Positions 28,021 through 36,478 of a stretch of 64,000 bases of DNA are shown here, in pieces. Position numbers and translations under genes: made by a program. The notes beneath the pieces were generated by a model. It worked only from the letters and a program-made list of their open reading frames with translations, was not told where the DNA came from and did no database searches. The DNA is from Parabacteroides johnsonii DSM 18315 (GTDB lineage Bacteria; Bacteroidota; Bacteroidia; Bacteroidales; Tannerellaceae): positions 2,356,001 to 2,420,000 of the forward strand of contig NZ_CP102285.1 in the NCBI RefSeq assembly GCF_025151045.1, written 5' to 3'. Numbering within the stretch: the stretch's first letter is position 1; each line of letters begins with the position of its first letter.

Positions 28021-30006
28021 TTATCGAACCGGAACATATTGTACGAATGCTTCCATCGCTTCATAAGAAGCAAGACCTAACTGATGATACAGTTCGGCAG
28101 TAGCACGGTTACGGTCTTCGGCACGCTGCCAGAACAAGCGTTCGTCGTCTCCGAGGAACGGTGCGCTTTCAGCCTGCGACTGGTGTTTCAGGATCGCATT
28201 TCTCTTGTGCCGCAATTCTTCGGGAGAGATAGGAACAGCCATTTCCACATGGTCCATTTCCCATTCAGCCCAAGCTCCGCGATACATCCAGATACGGCAG
28301 TTCTTCAACCATTCTTCATCTTTCAGTTCGTCGATAGCCGCCAGAACAGCATTCAAACATACACGATGAGTGCCATGCGGGTCGGCAAGATCACCAGCAA
28401 CAAACATCTCATCAGGCTTCACATCCGTCAACAACTTCTTCACGATGGCAATATCCGCTTCGCTCAGGTCGTTCTTCTTCACCAACCCTGTTTCATAGAA
28501 AGGCAGGTCGAGGAAGTGGATATGGTCGTCACTCTTGATTCCGCTGTAACGGGCACCTGCACGGGCTTCTTCCCGACGGATCGTACCTTTCATAAAGAGT
28601 ACATCGCGTTTTTCAGCTTCACCTTCCACCTTTTCATAACGGAGGAAATGGATGATTTCTTCAGCTTTCTTCTTAACCGTTTCGTCTTCGGTATATTTGG
28701 CACAAACGTCACGCAGATATTCGCAATAGCGGATTACTTCTTCATCCCCTACGGCAATATTGCCGGAAGTTTCGTAAGCGACATGCACATCGTGATGCTG
28801 TTCACACAAACGGTGGAATGTACCGCCCATTGAGATTACATCGTCATCTGGATGCGGACTGAAGATAATGACTTTCTTCGGATACGGGGTTGCACGTTCG
28901 GGACGGTTTGAATCGTCCGCATTCGGCTTGCCTCCCGGCCATCCGGTAATCGTGTGCTGGATATCGTTGAATACTCTGATATTCACATTATAGGCCGAAC
29001 CGTACAGGGCAAGCAGCTCACCCAGGCCGTTTTCGCTATAATCCTTGTTTGTCAGTTTCAAGATCGGTTTGCCCGTCAACTGGCACAACCAAACGATTGC
29101 GCGACGGATCAATTTGTTATCCCACTCGCAATTGGTAACCAGCCAGGGATGGCTGATACGTGTCAGATCATACGCGGCAGACAAATCGACTACGACTTTC
29201 GCATTCGTATGATTCTGGAGGTAAGAAGAGGGAACAGCGTCGCTCACTTTGCCTTCCACCGTTTTTGCAATGATCTTCGCCTTATCTTCACCCCACGCCA
29301 TCAGGATCACATTACGGGCTTTCATCATGGTAGCGATCCCCATTGTGATAACACCCGCGGGCACATTGTCCAGTGACGGGAATGTACGGGAAGCTTCTTT
29401 ACGGGCTGCCCCTTCCAACAGAACCAGACGGGTACGCGAACTCAAAGTCGAACCTACGCCATTGAACATAATGTTGCTCGCATGTCCCACGCCTAATAGG
29501 ATATAATCCAAACCGCCTGCCTTCTGGATGTTTTCTTCGTACATCCGGCAGAAATCGATGATGGCATCCTTCGGCATACATCCGTCGGGAGCATAAATAT
29601 TCTCAGGAGCAATATCAATATGGTCCAGCAAAGCCTCTTTCAACTGCGCTACGTTGCCGGCGGAAGGGGAGACAAGCGGGAAGAATTCATATTCGACAAA
29701 GACAACTACGTTGCGGAAGCTCAGTTGCTCTTCCTTATGCATACGGATCAATTCTTTATATACACTCAACGGAGAACGGCCTCCGGGAATAGCCATCACA
29801 AAATTTTCACCGATTTCCTGTTTCTTGCGAATCTGGTCCGCTATCTCCTTAGCGATAGCAAACGAACCTTCATCAGCCGATTCATAGATGTTTGTCGGAA
29901 TCTTTTCCAGACGGGTTAAAACTGAATGCTCAAAAGCATTCTCCGGACGATAGTACCGCTGCGGTATTCGCGTCAGGGTAATCTGCGAACTAAGGTCTGT
30001 TTTCAT
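28021..30006 (-). CDS. NagB-like / PIG-L (LmbE) deacetylase fusion protein
   Basis: 661-aa two-domain cytoplasmic protein. Residues about 20-290 are homologous to glucosamine-6-phosphate deaminase (PGGRSPLSVYKELIRM; STLSSRTRLVLLEGAARKE), residues about 375-655 to PIG-L/LmbE zinc N-deacetylases with the metal motif PHPDDD (384-389) and ADPHGTHRV. The ATG at 30006 begins MKTDLSSQITL; upstream in-frame codons overlap a -7 element and read poorly. By alignment to E. coli NagB, catalytic Asp72, Asp141, His143 and Glu148 correspond to Tyr106, Ala176, Asn178 and Gly183, so deaminase activity is doubtful. The PIG-L half looks intact. It lies downstream of two nagA genes, so an amino-sugar role is likely; genome annotations usually call it nagB. 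Confidence 0.9.
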   Translation of the reverse strand: MKTDLSSQITLTRIPQRYYRPENAFEHSVLTRLEKIPTNIYESADEGSFAIAKEIADQIRKKQEIGENFVMAIPGGRSPLSVYKELIRMHKEEQLSFRNVVVFVEYEFFPLVSPSAGNVAQLKEALLDHIDIAPENIYAPDGCMPKDAIIDFCRMYEENIQKAGGLDYILLGVGHASNIMFNGVGSTLSSRTRLVLLEGAARKEASRTFPSLDNVPAGVITMGIATMMKARNVILMAWGEDKAKIIAKTVEGKVSDAVPSSYLQNHTNAKVVVDLSAAYDLTRISHPWLVTNCEWDNKLIRRAIVWLCQLTGKPILKLTNKDYSENGLGELLALYGSAYNVNIRVFNDIQHTITGWPGGKPNADDSNRPERATPYPKKVIIFSPHPDDDVISMGGTFHRLCEQHHDVHVAYETSGNIAVGDEEVIRYCEYLRDVCAKYTEDETVKKKAEEIIHFLRYEKVEGEAEKRDVLFMKGTIRREEARAGARYSGIKSDDHIHFLDLPFYETGLVKKNDLSEADIAIVKKLLTDVKPDEMFVAGDLADPHGTHRVCLNAVLAAIDELKDEEWLKNCRIWMYRGAWAEWEMDHVEMAVPISPEELRHKRNAILKHQSQAESAPFLGDDERLFWQRAEDRNRATAELYHQLGLASYEAMEAFVQYVPVR

Positions 30007-30046
30007 GTTTAATTCTTGATTTAGTATATTATCATAACTTGAATCA

Positions 30047-30054
30047 CAAATATA
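30047..30054 (-). promoter_or_regulatory. -7 element of the NagB-like gene
   Basis: Minus-strand TATATTTG fits TAnnTTTG, 40 bp upstream of the ATG at 30006; -33 box not clear. Suggests the gene can be transcribed separately from the nagA pair. Confidence 0.5.
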
Positions 30055-30187
30055 ACAATAAATAAACGAATTTAGCTTTACCAGACCATTAAAAAAATCA
30101 ATACGGTTATAGGCAATATAGATAATACAAGGTTTGGAAGATATGAACCGTAAATGATGGTTTACCGGTGTGAATTTATATGGCAAC

Positions 30188-30270
30188 GTAGGGGCGGGGT
30201 TCTACTCCGCCCAATAAAAATAACGCCCGTCTGCCCGGGTTCAATGGGCAGAGCAGAGCCCTGCCCCTAC
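30188..30270. repeat. MITE-like GC-rich inverted repeat
   Basis: A 25-nt arm at 30188-30212 (GTAGGGGCGGGGTTCTACTC then CGCCC) is matched in inverted orientation at 30246-30270 with 5 mismatches, with a 33-nt centre that contains CTGCCCGGGTTCAATGGGCAG. It sits in the 340-nt gap between nagA copy 2 and the NagB-like gene. GTAGGGGC-ended elements of this look recur in many bacterial genomes. Nothing else in the gap except the -7 element above. Confidence 0.75.
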
Positions 30271-30346
30271 GGAATGACAATTATTTTGCATAATCATGCC
30301 ATCCAGGTTTCACATCGATAAATCTGCATTTACGGTTCATATTTCT

Positions 30347-31507
30347 TTAAAACAGCGTATTGGCAGCTGGAACCAGATGTCCCATCGACCAAACGGCACG
30401 GACAGCCAGATTGCGGTCCAGGATGATGATATCGGCATCTTTTCCACGCTGCAACGTACCTGTACGGTCGGATACCCCCATCAGGCGTGCCGGAGTTTCG
30501 GAAGCCATGCGGACAGCATCGGCCAACGGGATATTGGCTTTTTGAACCATCGTACGAACCAGCACATCCATCGTGGCAATACTCCCGGCAAGCGAAGAAT
30601 GGTCGGCCAACTTGCAGACGCCATCCTCAATGATAATACGTGAACCTTCAGCCGGTTTCACATCGCTCGCGGCATAAGACAGCGCATCGGTTACCAGGCA
30701 CGTGCGTTCCACCCCTTTCAGCTTATACACCAGACGAAGGATCGTAGAAGGCAAATGTTTACCGTCGGCAATCACTTCCACCGTCATATTGTCCATCAGG
30801 AAAACACTTTCCACCGTTCCTTCGTATTTATACTCACGACGCTTGTGGAAACCGGGCATTGCATTGTAGAACTGGGCAGCATGAGTAAAACCAGCCGCAT
30901 AAGCCTCTTTGATATCCCCGAATTCAGCTTCCGTATGTGTAATGGCTGCCAGGATATCTTTCGACCTGAGATAACGGGCGAAATCATGCGCACCCGGCAA
31001 TTCAGGACTGGCATCCCAACGCTTAATACAGTTCGTGCTTTCCAGAATAGACCTGTATTCTTCCTCGTCCGGATCTTTCACATCGTATAAGTTACCGGCC
31101 ATCTTCGTATTCAAATACGGTCCCTCCACATGAAGTCCCAACACAGGACCATCCTTTTCCGCCATAAGCTTCTCACAGATAGAGACAGCTTTGCATATCA
31201 ATTCTTTAGGAGAAGATGACAAAGTGGGGAAAAGAGTTGTCGCACCATGCTTCATATGAGCAGCTATCGCGCTATGGAAGGCTTCTTCTGTGCATTCCTT
31301 AAAATCGTGACCTCCACCACCGTGCACGTTCATGGCTACGAAACCGGGGACGATGTACATCCCCTTGGCATCAACCACTTTGGCCCCGATAACAGCCAAG
31401 TCACTATTTGTCACTTCCAAAATCTTCCCGTCGCTAATCAATACGGAGCCGTCCTTCAACCATCCCTGAGGGGTAAGAATCTGGCCATTTATTATTTGTG
31501 TCAGCAT
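30347..31507 (-). CDS. NagA-like amidohydrolase lacking canonical metal ligands (copy 2)
   Basis: 386-aa paralogue of N-acetylglucosamine-6-phosphate deacetylase. Family blocks match its upstream neighbour over the whole length, but key positions differ: the HxH motif is Asn60-Val-His62 (MNVHGGG), and the His of the THxYNAM motif is Gln212 (AAQFYNAM). Glu129, His191, His251 and catalytic Asp274 remain. In NagA enzymes Glu, and the two His equivalent to 191 and 212 bind the catalytic metal, so this copy has probably lost or changed activity. It starts 18 nt after the stop of copy 1. It may be a regulatory, structural or neofunctionalised subunit. Confidence 0.88.
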   Translation of the reverse strand: MLTQIINGQILTPQGWLKDGSVLISDGKILEVTNSDLAVIGAKVVDAKGMYIVPGFVAMNVHGGGGHDFKECTEEAFHSAIAAHMKHGATTLFPTLSSSPKELICKAVSICEKLMAEKDGPVLGLHVEGPYLNTKMAGNLYDVKDPDEEEYRSILESTNCIKRWDASPELPGAHDFARYLRSKDILAAITHTEAEFGDIKEAYAAGFTHAAQFYNAMPGFHKRREYKYEGTVESVFLMDNMTVEVIADGKHLPSTILRLVYKLKGVERTCLVTDALSYAASDVKPAEGSRIIIEDGVCKLADHSSLAGSIATMDVLVRTMVQKANIPLADAVRMASETPARLMGVSDRTGTLQRGKDADIIILDRNLAVRAVWSMGHLVPAANTLF

Positions 31508-31525
31508 GTTATTCTTCGATTTTCC

Positions 31526-32692
31526 TTAAAACAGTTTATTCGTTCCTTCCACTAATTTACCCATCGCCCAAACAGCACGGACATTCAAGTCCTTATCCAG
31601 AATCTGGATATCCGCATCCTTACCTCGTTGCAAAGAACCCTTACGGTCGTAAACGCCCATGATGCGCGCCGGGGTTTCGGAAGCCATGCGAACGGCATCT
31701 TCCAAGGGAATCTCTGCTTTCTGGACGACCGTACGGATCAAGCGGTCCATAGTCGCAACGCTACCAGCAAGAGCAGAACGGTCAGCCAGCTTGCAAACGC
31801 CGTCTTCGATGATTACACGCGGGTCGAACGCCGTCTGGCTGTCACTTGCGGCACAAGCCAACGCATCGGTGATCAGACAAGTCCGTTCCACACCTTTGAT
31901 CTTATAAACCAGACGGAGAATCGTAGGAGGCACATGGATACCGTCAGCCACCACCTCGACCGTCATGTCGTCGATCAGATAAATACTCTCAACTGTACCT
32001 TCATATTTATATTCGCGACGTTTGTGGAAACCGGGCATTGCGTTGTAGAAGTGTGTGGCATGCGTATATCCAGCTTCATAAGCAGTCTGGATATCTTCGT
32101 ATTCGGCTTGCGTATGACCGACAGATGCCAATACACCCTTCGATGTGATATATTTACCGAACTGCATGGCACCCGGCAATTCAGGAGCGGCATCCCAACG
32201 CTTGATACAATGGGTTTCTTCCAACAGAGGGATGTATTCTTCCGGATCCGGATTCTTGATATTTTCCGGCAACTGGCCGCCGGCCATCTTCATATTGAAG
32301 TAATGTCCTTCCAGATGAAGTCCCAAGACAGGACTGTCTTTTTCCGCCATCAACTTCTCAGTCGTTGCAGCTGCTTCGCGAATCATCGGGATGGTCGAAG
32401 ACGACAGTGTCGGGAAAATACTGGTCGTACCATGTTGCATATGGGCGGCAATTGCAACACGGAAGGCCTCTTCGGAACCTTCCATAAAATCACGGCCTCC
32501 ACCACCGTGAACATGAATTTCTACTCCGCCCGGCACGATATACATACCTTTAGCGTCTATCAAAGTGGCTCCTACCACTGCCAGATCGCAGTTAGTCACT
32601 TCCAAAATCTTATTATCGCTTATCAGAACAGAACCGTCTTTCAACCAGCCCTGTGGGGTAAGGATCTTGCCATTTATAATCTGAGTTAACAT
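31526..32692 (-). CDS. nagA: N-acetylglucosamine-6-phosphate deacetylase (copy 1)
   Basis: 388-aa TIM-barrel amidohydrolase that removes acetate from GlcNAc-6-phosphate in amino-sugar catabolism and cell-wall recycling; cytoplasmic. All metal and catalytic residues are present: His60-x-His62 (IHVHGGG), Glu129 (GLHLEG), His193 (GHTQAEY), His214 (ATHFYNAM), His253 (ADGIHV) and Asp276 (LITDAL). First gene of a tandem pair; copy 2 follows after 18 nt. One oddity is EGHY where EGPY is usual. A -7 element is 41 bp upstream. Confidence 0.94.
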   Translation of the reverse strand: MLTQIINGKILTPQGWLKDGSVLISDNKILEVTNCDLAVVGATLIDAKGMYIVPGGVEIHVHGGGGRDFMEGSEEAFRVAIAAHMQHGTTSIFPTLSSSTIPMIREAAATTEKLMAEKDSPVLGLHLEGHYFNMKMAGGQLPENIKNPDPEEYIPLLEETHCIKRWDAAPELPGAMQFGKYITSKGVLASVGHTQAEYEDIQTAYEAGYTHATHFYNAMPGFHKRREYKYEGTVESIYLIDDMTVEVVADGIHVPPTILRLVYKIKGVERTCLITDALACAASDSQTAFDPRVIIEDGVCKLADRSALAGSVATMDRLIRTVVQKAEIPLEDAVRMASETPARIMGVYDRKGSLQRGKDADIQILDKDLNVRAVWAMGKLVEGTNKLF

Positions 32693-32733
32693 AGCGCAAG
32701 AATTAAGTTTGTGTTTTTTAGTTTTTAAGTAGA

Positions 32734-32741
32734 CAAAGGTA
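32734..32741 (-). promoter_or_regulatory. -7 element of the nagA pair
   Basis: Minus-strand TACCTTTG fits TAnnTTTG well, 41 bp before the nagA ATG; no clear TTTG at -33. Confidence 0.55.
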
Positions 32742-32838
32742 GAAAGATTTTCTAAAGAGAGTTAAAAATCAAGCGTTAATATTTACTTTTAAACCATCAA
32801 CCGCCATGCTTCTATTGTCAGACAGCCCCATCATTGCC

Positions 32839-32925
32839 CTTTTGCCCTTGGCCGAAAAGACTTTTGCCCTTGGTCAAAAACCTTTTCGACAATTGTCAAA
32901 AGCCTTTTCGACCAAGGGCAAAAGG
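32839..32925. repeat. Nested repeats of TTTTGCCCTTGGYC, two direct and one inverted
   Basis: TTTTGCCCTTGGCC (32840-32853), TTTTGCCCTTGGTC (32862-32875) and its inverse GACCAAGGGCAAAA (32910-32923). The second and third make a 15-bp perfect stem (32861-32875 with 32910-32924); the loop itself centres on the palindrome GACAATTGTC. The rest of the 353-nt gap 32693-33045 shows only the nagA -7 element. Likely a transcript end for the ABC-F gene on the minus strand is elsewhere; role unknown. Confidence 0.75.
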
Positions 32926-33045
32926 TAAAAGAATGGTAGTAACATCCATAAATACCTGTATCGATATTCATTAATTCGGATTATAGTATCCTTATTTTCA
33001 GCTTGAAATACAGTTGCGAATTTCGTATCTGCCAAGAATTGGCCG

Positions 33046-34992
33046 CTAACTGTTAGCAGCATTCAGTTCTTCCAGTTCCATCGTCTGTTCCGCCCAAAGA
33101 TCCATCGTGTCGGAAAGGTTCTTCTTCAAATCTGAATATTCGGTGTATAAGGAAACATCTGCCGCCCCTTTCGGAGTGGCCAGCTTGGCCTCGATAGCTG
33201 CAATAGAGCTTTCGAGCTCCGTGATTTTCTTTTCGGATTCGGCTATCGCTTTTTCAACCTTCTTGATTGCTTTGCTTTGTTCCTTGCGGGCTTCATAAGA
33301 GAGCTTGTTTCGAGTCGGTTCCGAAACGGTTCCTTCCATAGAGACTGTAACCTGGGTGGAACGTTCCAATTCACGCAAACTATCCATTTTTTTATGTTCC
33401 AGGAAATCATAAATACCACCCAAATGCTCGATAACCCGTTTATTTCCGAATTCATAGACCTTATCTACCAGTCCATCCAGGAATTCACGGTCATGCGAAA
33501 CGACGATAACCGTACCATCGAACTCTTTCAAAGCATCTTTCAGCACATCCTTCGAACGCATGTCCAAATGGTTGGTCGGCTCATCAAGAATCAACAGGTT
33601 CACCGGTTCCAGCAACAGGCGGATCATGGCCAGACGGGTCTTTTCTCCACCGGACAACACCTTCACTTTCTTGTCCGATGCTTCTCCACCGAACATGAAA
33701 GCTCCCAGTATATCCCGTATCTTCAGACGGATATCCCCCTGCGCAACGTAATCGATCGTATCGAAAACGGTCATATTCTCATCCAACAGCTGTGCCTGGT
33801 TCTGTGCAAAATAGCCGATCTTCACATTATGCCCCAACTGAAGCTTTCCAGTAAAGTCGGTGATCTCTCCCATTATGCATTTGACCAATGTGGACTTACC
33901 TTCGCCATTCTTGCCGACAAAAGCGACTTTATCTCCACGGTTAATGGTAAAAGTGGCATGTTCGAAAATCAGATGGTCGCCATAGCGCTTGGCTACATCT
34001 TCCGCTATTACAGGATAGGAACCGGAACGGGGGGCCGGAGGGAATTTCAGGCTCAACATAGCCGTATCCACTTCGTCCACTTCGATGCGTTCGATCTTTT
34101 CCAATTGTTTGATACGGGATTGCACCTGCACGGATTTAGTCGCCTTATAACGGAAACGCTCGATGAAAGCCTCCGTATCGGCCAATTTCTTCTGCTGGTT
34201 TTCAAAGGCACGAAGCTGTTGTTCGCGGCGCTCTTTACGCAACTCCACATATTCGGAATATTTTACCTTATAATCATAAATCTTCCCAAGTTCTATCTCT
34301 ATCGTACGGAAAGTCGTGTTATCGATAAACGCCCGGTCATGTGAAACCAGGATCACCGCATTAGCACGTGTTGCTATGAAGTTTTCAAGCCATTGGATGG
34401 ACTCGATATCCAAATGGTTGGTCGGCTCGTCCAGCAACAGAACATCCGGCTTGCGGAGCAGAAGCTTGGCAAGCTCGATACGCATACGCCATCCCCCACT
34501 GAACTCAGAGGTCGGCCGGTCGAAATCTTCCCGGCTAAATCCCAGACCGATCAATGTCCGCTCCAATTCGGCATGATAATTGTTTCCACCCATCATCTGG
34601 AAATGTTCCGTCAGATGCGTGACACGGTCTATGAGGTTTTGATACGATTCCGTTTCGTAGTCGGTCCGCTCAGCCAGTTGCTGGTTCAGTCGTTCTATCT
34701 CTTTTTCCATCTCATGGATATGCTCGAAGGCATGTTCCGCCTCTTCGCGCACCGTCTGAGTATCCGCCAGTTTCATCTGCTGGGGAAGATAGCCGATCGT
34801 CGTCTCCTTCGGTACACTGATCGAACCGGATGTAGGCGACTGCAATCCGGAAAAGATTTTCAGCATCGTCGATTTTCCCGCACCGTTCTTGCCCACCAGT
34901 GCAATACGATCCTTCTTATTTACCACAAACGAAACATCATCAAAAAGCGTAAACCCGCCAAACTCAACTGTAAGTCCTTCAACAGAAATCAT
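33046..34992 (-). CDS. ABC-F ATPase, Uup-like, with C-terminal coiled coil
   Basis: 648-aa twin-ATPase ABC-F protein acting on the ribosome or its products. Both nucleotide sites look complete: NBD1 GKNGAGKST with [14 protein letters not shown]2 GKNGEGKST, signature VLSGGEKTRLAM and LLILDEPTNHLD. The interdomain linker (about 230-290) is Arg/Lys/Gln rich, and the last 100 residues form a predicted coiled coil (KEQSKAIKKVEKAIAESEKKI) as in Uup and related proteins. Single gene with a -7 element (TATCTTTG, minus strand, 35014-35021). It contrasts with the asymmetric ABC-F at 15.1 kb. Confidence 0.95.
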   Translation of the reverse strand: MISVEGLTVEFGGFTLFDDVSFVVNKKDRIALVGKNGAGKSTMLKIFSGLQSPTSGSISVPKETTIGYLPQQMKLADTQTVREEAEHAFEHIHEMEKEIERLNQQLAERTDYETESYQNLIDRVTHLTEHFQMMGGNNYHAELERTLIGLGFSREDFDRPTSEFSGGWRMRIELAKLLLRKPDVLLLDEPTNHLDIESIQWLENFIATRANAVILVSHDRAFIDNTTFRTIEIELGKIYDYKVKYSEYVELRKERREQQLRAFENQQKKLADTEAFIERFRYKATKSVQVQSRIKQLEKIERIEVDEVDTAMLSLKFPPAPRSGSYPVIAEDVAKRYGDHLIFEHATFTINRGDKVAFVGKNGEGKSTLVKCIMGEITDFTGKLQLGHNVKIGYFAQNQAQLLDENMTVFDTIDYVAQGDIRLKIRDILGAFMFGGEASDKKVKVLSGGEKTRLAMIRLLLEPVNLLILDEPTNHLDMRSKDVLKDALKEFDGTVIVVSHDREFLDGLVDKVYEFGNKRVIEHLGGIYDFLEHKKMDSLRELERSTQVTVSMEGTVSEPTRNKLSYEARKEQSKAIKKVEKAIAESEKKITELESSIAAIEAKLATPKGAADVSLYTEYSDLKKNLSDTMDLWAEQTMELEELNAANS

Positions 34993-35013
34993 ATTTTTTC
35001 TCTTTTATGGTTG

Positions 35014-35021
35014 CAAAGATA
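35014..35021 (-). promoter_or_regulatory. -7 element of the Uup-like gene
   Basis: Minus-strand TATCTTTG fits TAnnTTTG, 21 bp upstream of the ATG at 34992. It lies right after the terminator of the upstream sulfatase gene. Confidence 0.55.
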
Positions 35022-35033
35022 CAATTTATCCAT

Positions 35034-35068
35034 AAAAAAAGCCTCGACTTTATACCGAGGCTTTTTTT
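35034..35068 (-). terminator. Intrinsic terminator of the sulfatase operon
   Basis: GCCTCG (35041-35046) and CGAGGC (35056-35061) with a 9-nt loop, flanked by a run of A on the left and T on the right, so it can act on both strands. It follows the sulfatase stop at 35070 directly. Confidence 0.85.
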
Positions 35069-35069
35069 A

Positions 35070-36455
35070 TCAAAGATCCTGTGCCGTCCTTATCTCGTTT
35101 TTCATCAAACGTTCATGCAGGCCGTTTGTGATTTCGGCCCAGCCTTCTTCTATCCAAAGGGGATCTTTGCAGCAGGTCTGTTCCCATTCGCTCAATTGCT
35201 CCATGAGTTCTTGTGCTTTTTCCGGTTCGGATGATAAAAGGTCGTGCATTTCTTCCACATCCTGATCCATATTATACAGGACGGAATCGACTCCGCGAGT
35301 AATGATCAACTTGTACGAACCGGAGCGGACGGCCCGCGTATCCATCTTTCGCCAGAATAAGGCTTCATGCGGATTGCCGGATTTTTCCCCGGAAAGATAC
35401 GGCAACAGGGAGACGCCGTCAACCGGTTTATGCAACCCTTCTTCCGGAATATCCAACGCATCCACTACCGTGGCAAAAATATCCAGCGAAGAAGTCAGCC
35501 CTGTGAAACGCTGATCCCGTTTGAAACGATCTCCCCAAACAACAAAAAACGGTACCCGCTGTCCGCCTTCAAACTTATTTCCCTTAAACCCTTTCAACGG
35601 AAGGTTTGACGACTGGTTTGTCGTGGAACCGCCATTGTCGCTCAAAAAGAATATGATCGTATCATCGAACTTGCCCGCCGCTTTCAGCTCATCCACGATT
35701 TTACCGACACCACGATCCAACGCATACATCATAGCCGCATACTTCTGACGGGGCTGTCCTTCGAAACGCGCCAAGTCTTCTTCCGCCGCTTCATTGGGAG
35801 AATGAGGAGCAGTAAAGGACATGTACAACATAAAAGGCTGCTCGCTTTCCGCAACAAACTGCCGAGCCTTAGAAGCCAGCTCATCAGTAAAGTAACCATC
35901 AAAAGACAATTTCTGCCCGTTATACTGATATTGTTGCAGGTTCCCATCCTTATCACTGGTTTCAGGATCATAGAAATAAGAGCGATGGCCGGCCAAAAGC
36001 CCATAGAACGTATCGAAGCCTTTCGCATTCGGACGCTGGGAAGGTTCGGATCCCAAATGCCATTTTCCGATGCAGCCCGTACGATAGCCATACCGTTTCA
36101 ACAAAGCCGGAAGCAATTCTTCATCGTCAGGAATGCCGTCTCCCGGCTTATCCAGGTTACATTCATATCCATAGCGTTGTCCGTAGCGGCCCGTCAGCAT
36201 CATGGAGCGTGAAGGACTGCTCACTGTCGCCGCTACATGAGCATCCGTAAAGATACGCCCTTCGGCTGCCAGGCGGTCTATGTTAGGTGTCTGGATATCT
36301 GCCGACCCCATAAATCCAAAATCCGCATATCCGGCATCGTCGGCGAGCAGAATCAGGATGTTCGGCTTCCGCACCTCTTCTTTCTGGTCGGAGGAACAAG
36401 CTGTCAATCCAACAATTGTCCCCAAGGAGACCACTAACAAATGATCGATTTTCAT
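35070..36455 (-). CDS. Serine-type S1 sulfatase lipoprotein
   Basis: 461-aa exported sulfatase that removes sulfate esters from glycans. Lipobox Cys20 (VGLTAC). Metal and active-site elements: LLADDAGYADFG (Asp39, Asp40), the formylglycine motif S-S-P-S-R (residues 79-83; Ser79 is the residue to be converted), GKWHLG, and FFLSDNGG. A Ser-type motif needs a radical-SAM maturase (anSME); none is in this window. Last gene of the minus-strand PUL series, 23 nt after the propeller hydrolase. Subfamily and target sulfate position cannot be read by eye. Confidence 0.93.
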   Translation of the reverse strand: MKIDHLLVVSLGTIVGLTACSSDQKEEVRKPNILILLADDAGYADFGFMGSADIQTPNIDRLAAEGRIFTDAHVAATVSSPSRSMMLTGRYGQRYGYECNLDKPGDGIPDDEELLPALLKRYGYRTGCIGKWHLGSEPSQRPNAKGFDTFYGLLAGHRSYFYDPETSDKDGNLQQYQYNGQKLSFDGYFTDELASKARQFVAESEQPFMLYMSFTAPHSPNEAAEEDLARFEGQPRQKYAAMMYALDRGVGKIVDELKAAGKFDDTIIFFLSDNGGSTTNQSSNLPLKGFKGNKFEGGQRVPFFVVWGDRFKRDQRFTGLTSSLDIFATVVDALDIPEEGLHKPVDGVSLLPYLSGEKSGNPHEALFWRKMDTRAVRSGSYKLIITRGVDSVLYNMDQDVEEMHDLLSSEPEKAQELMEQLSEWEQTCCKDPLWIEEGWAEITNGLHERLMKNEIRTAQDL

Positions 36456-36478
36456 CCTATATTTTCCTTATCCGTCCT

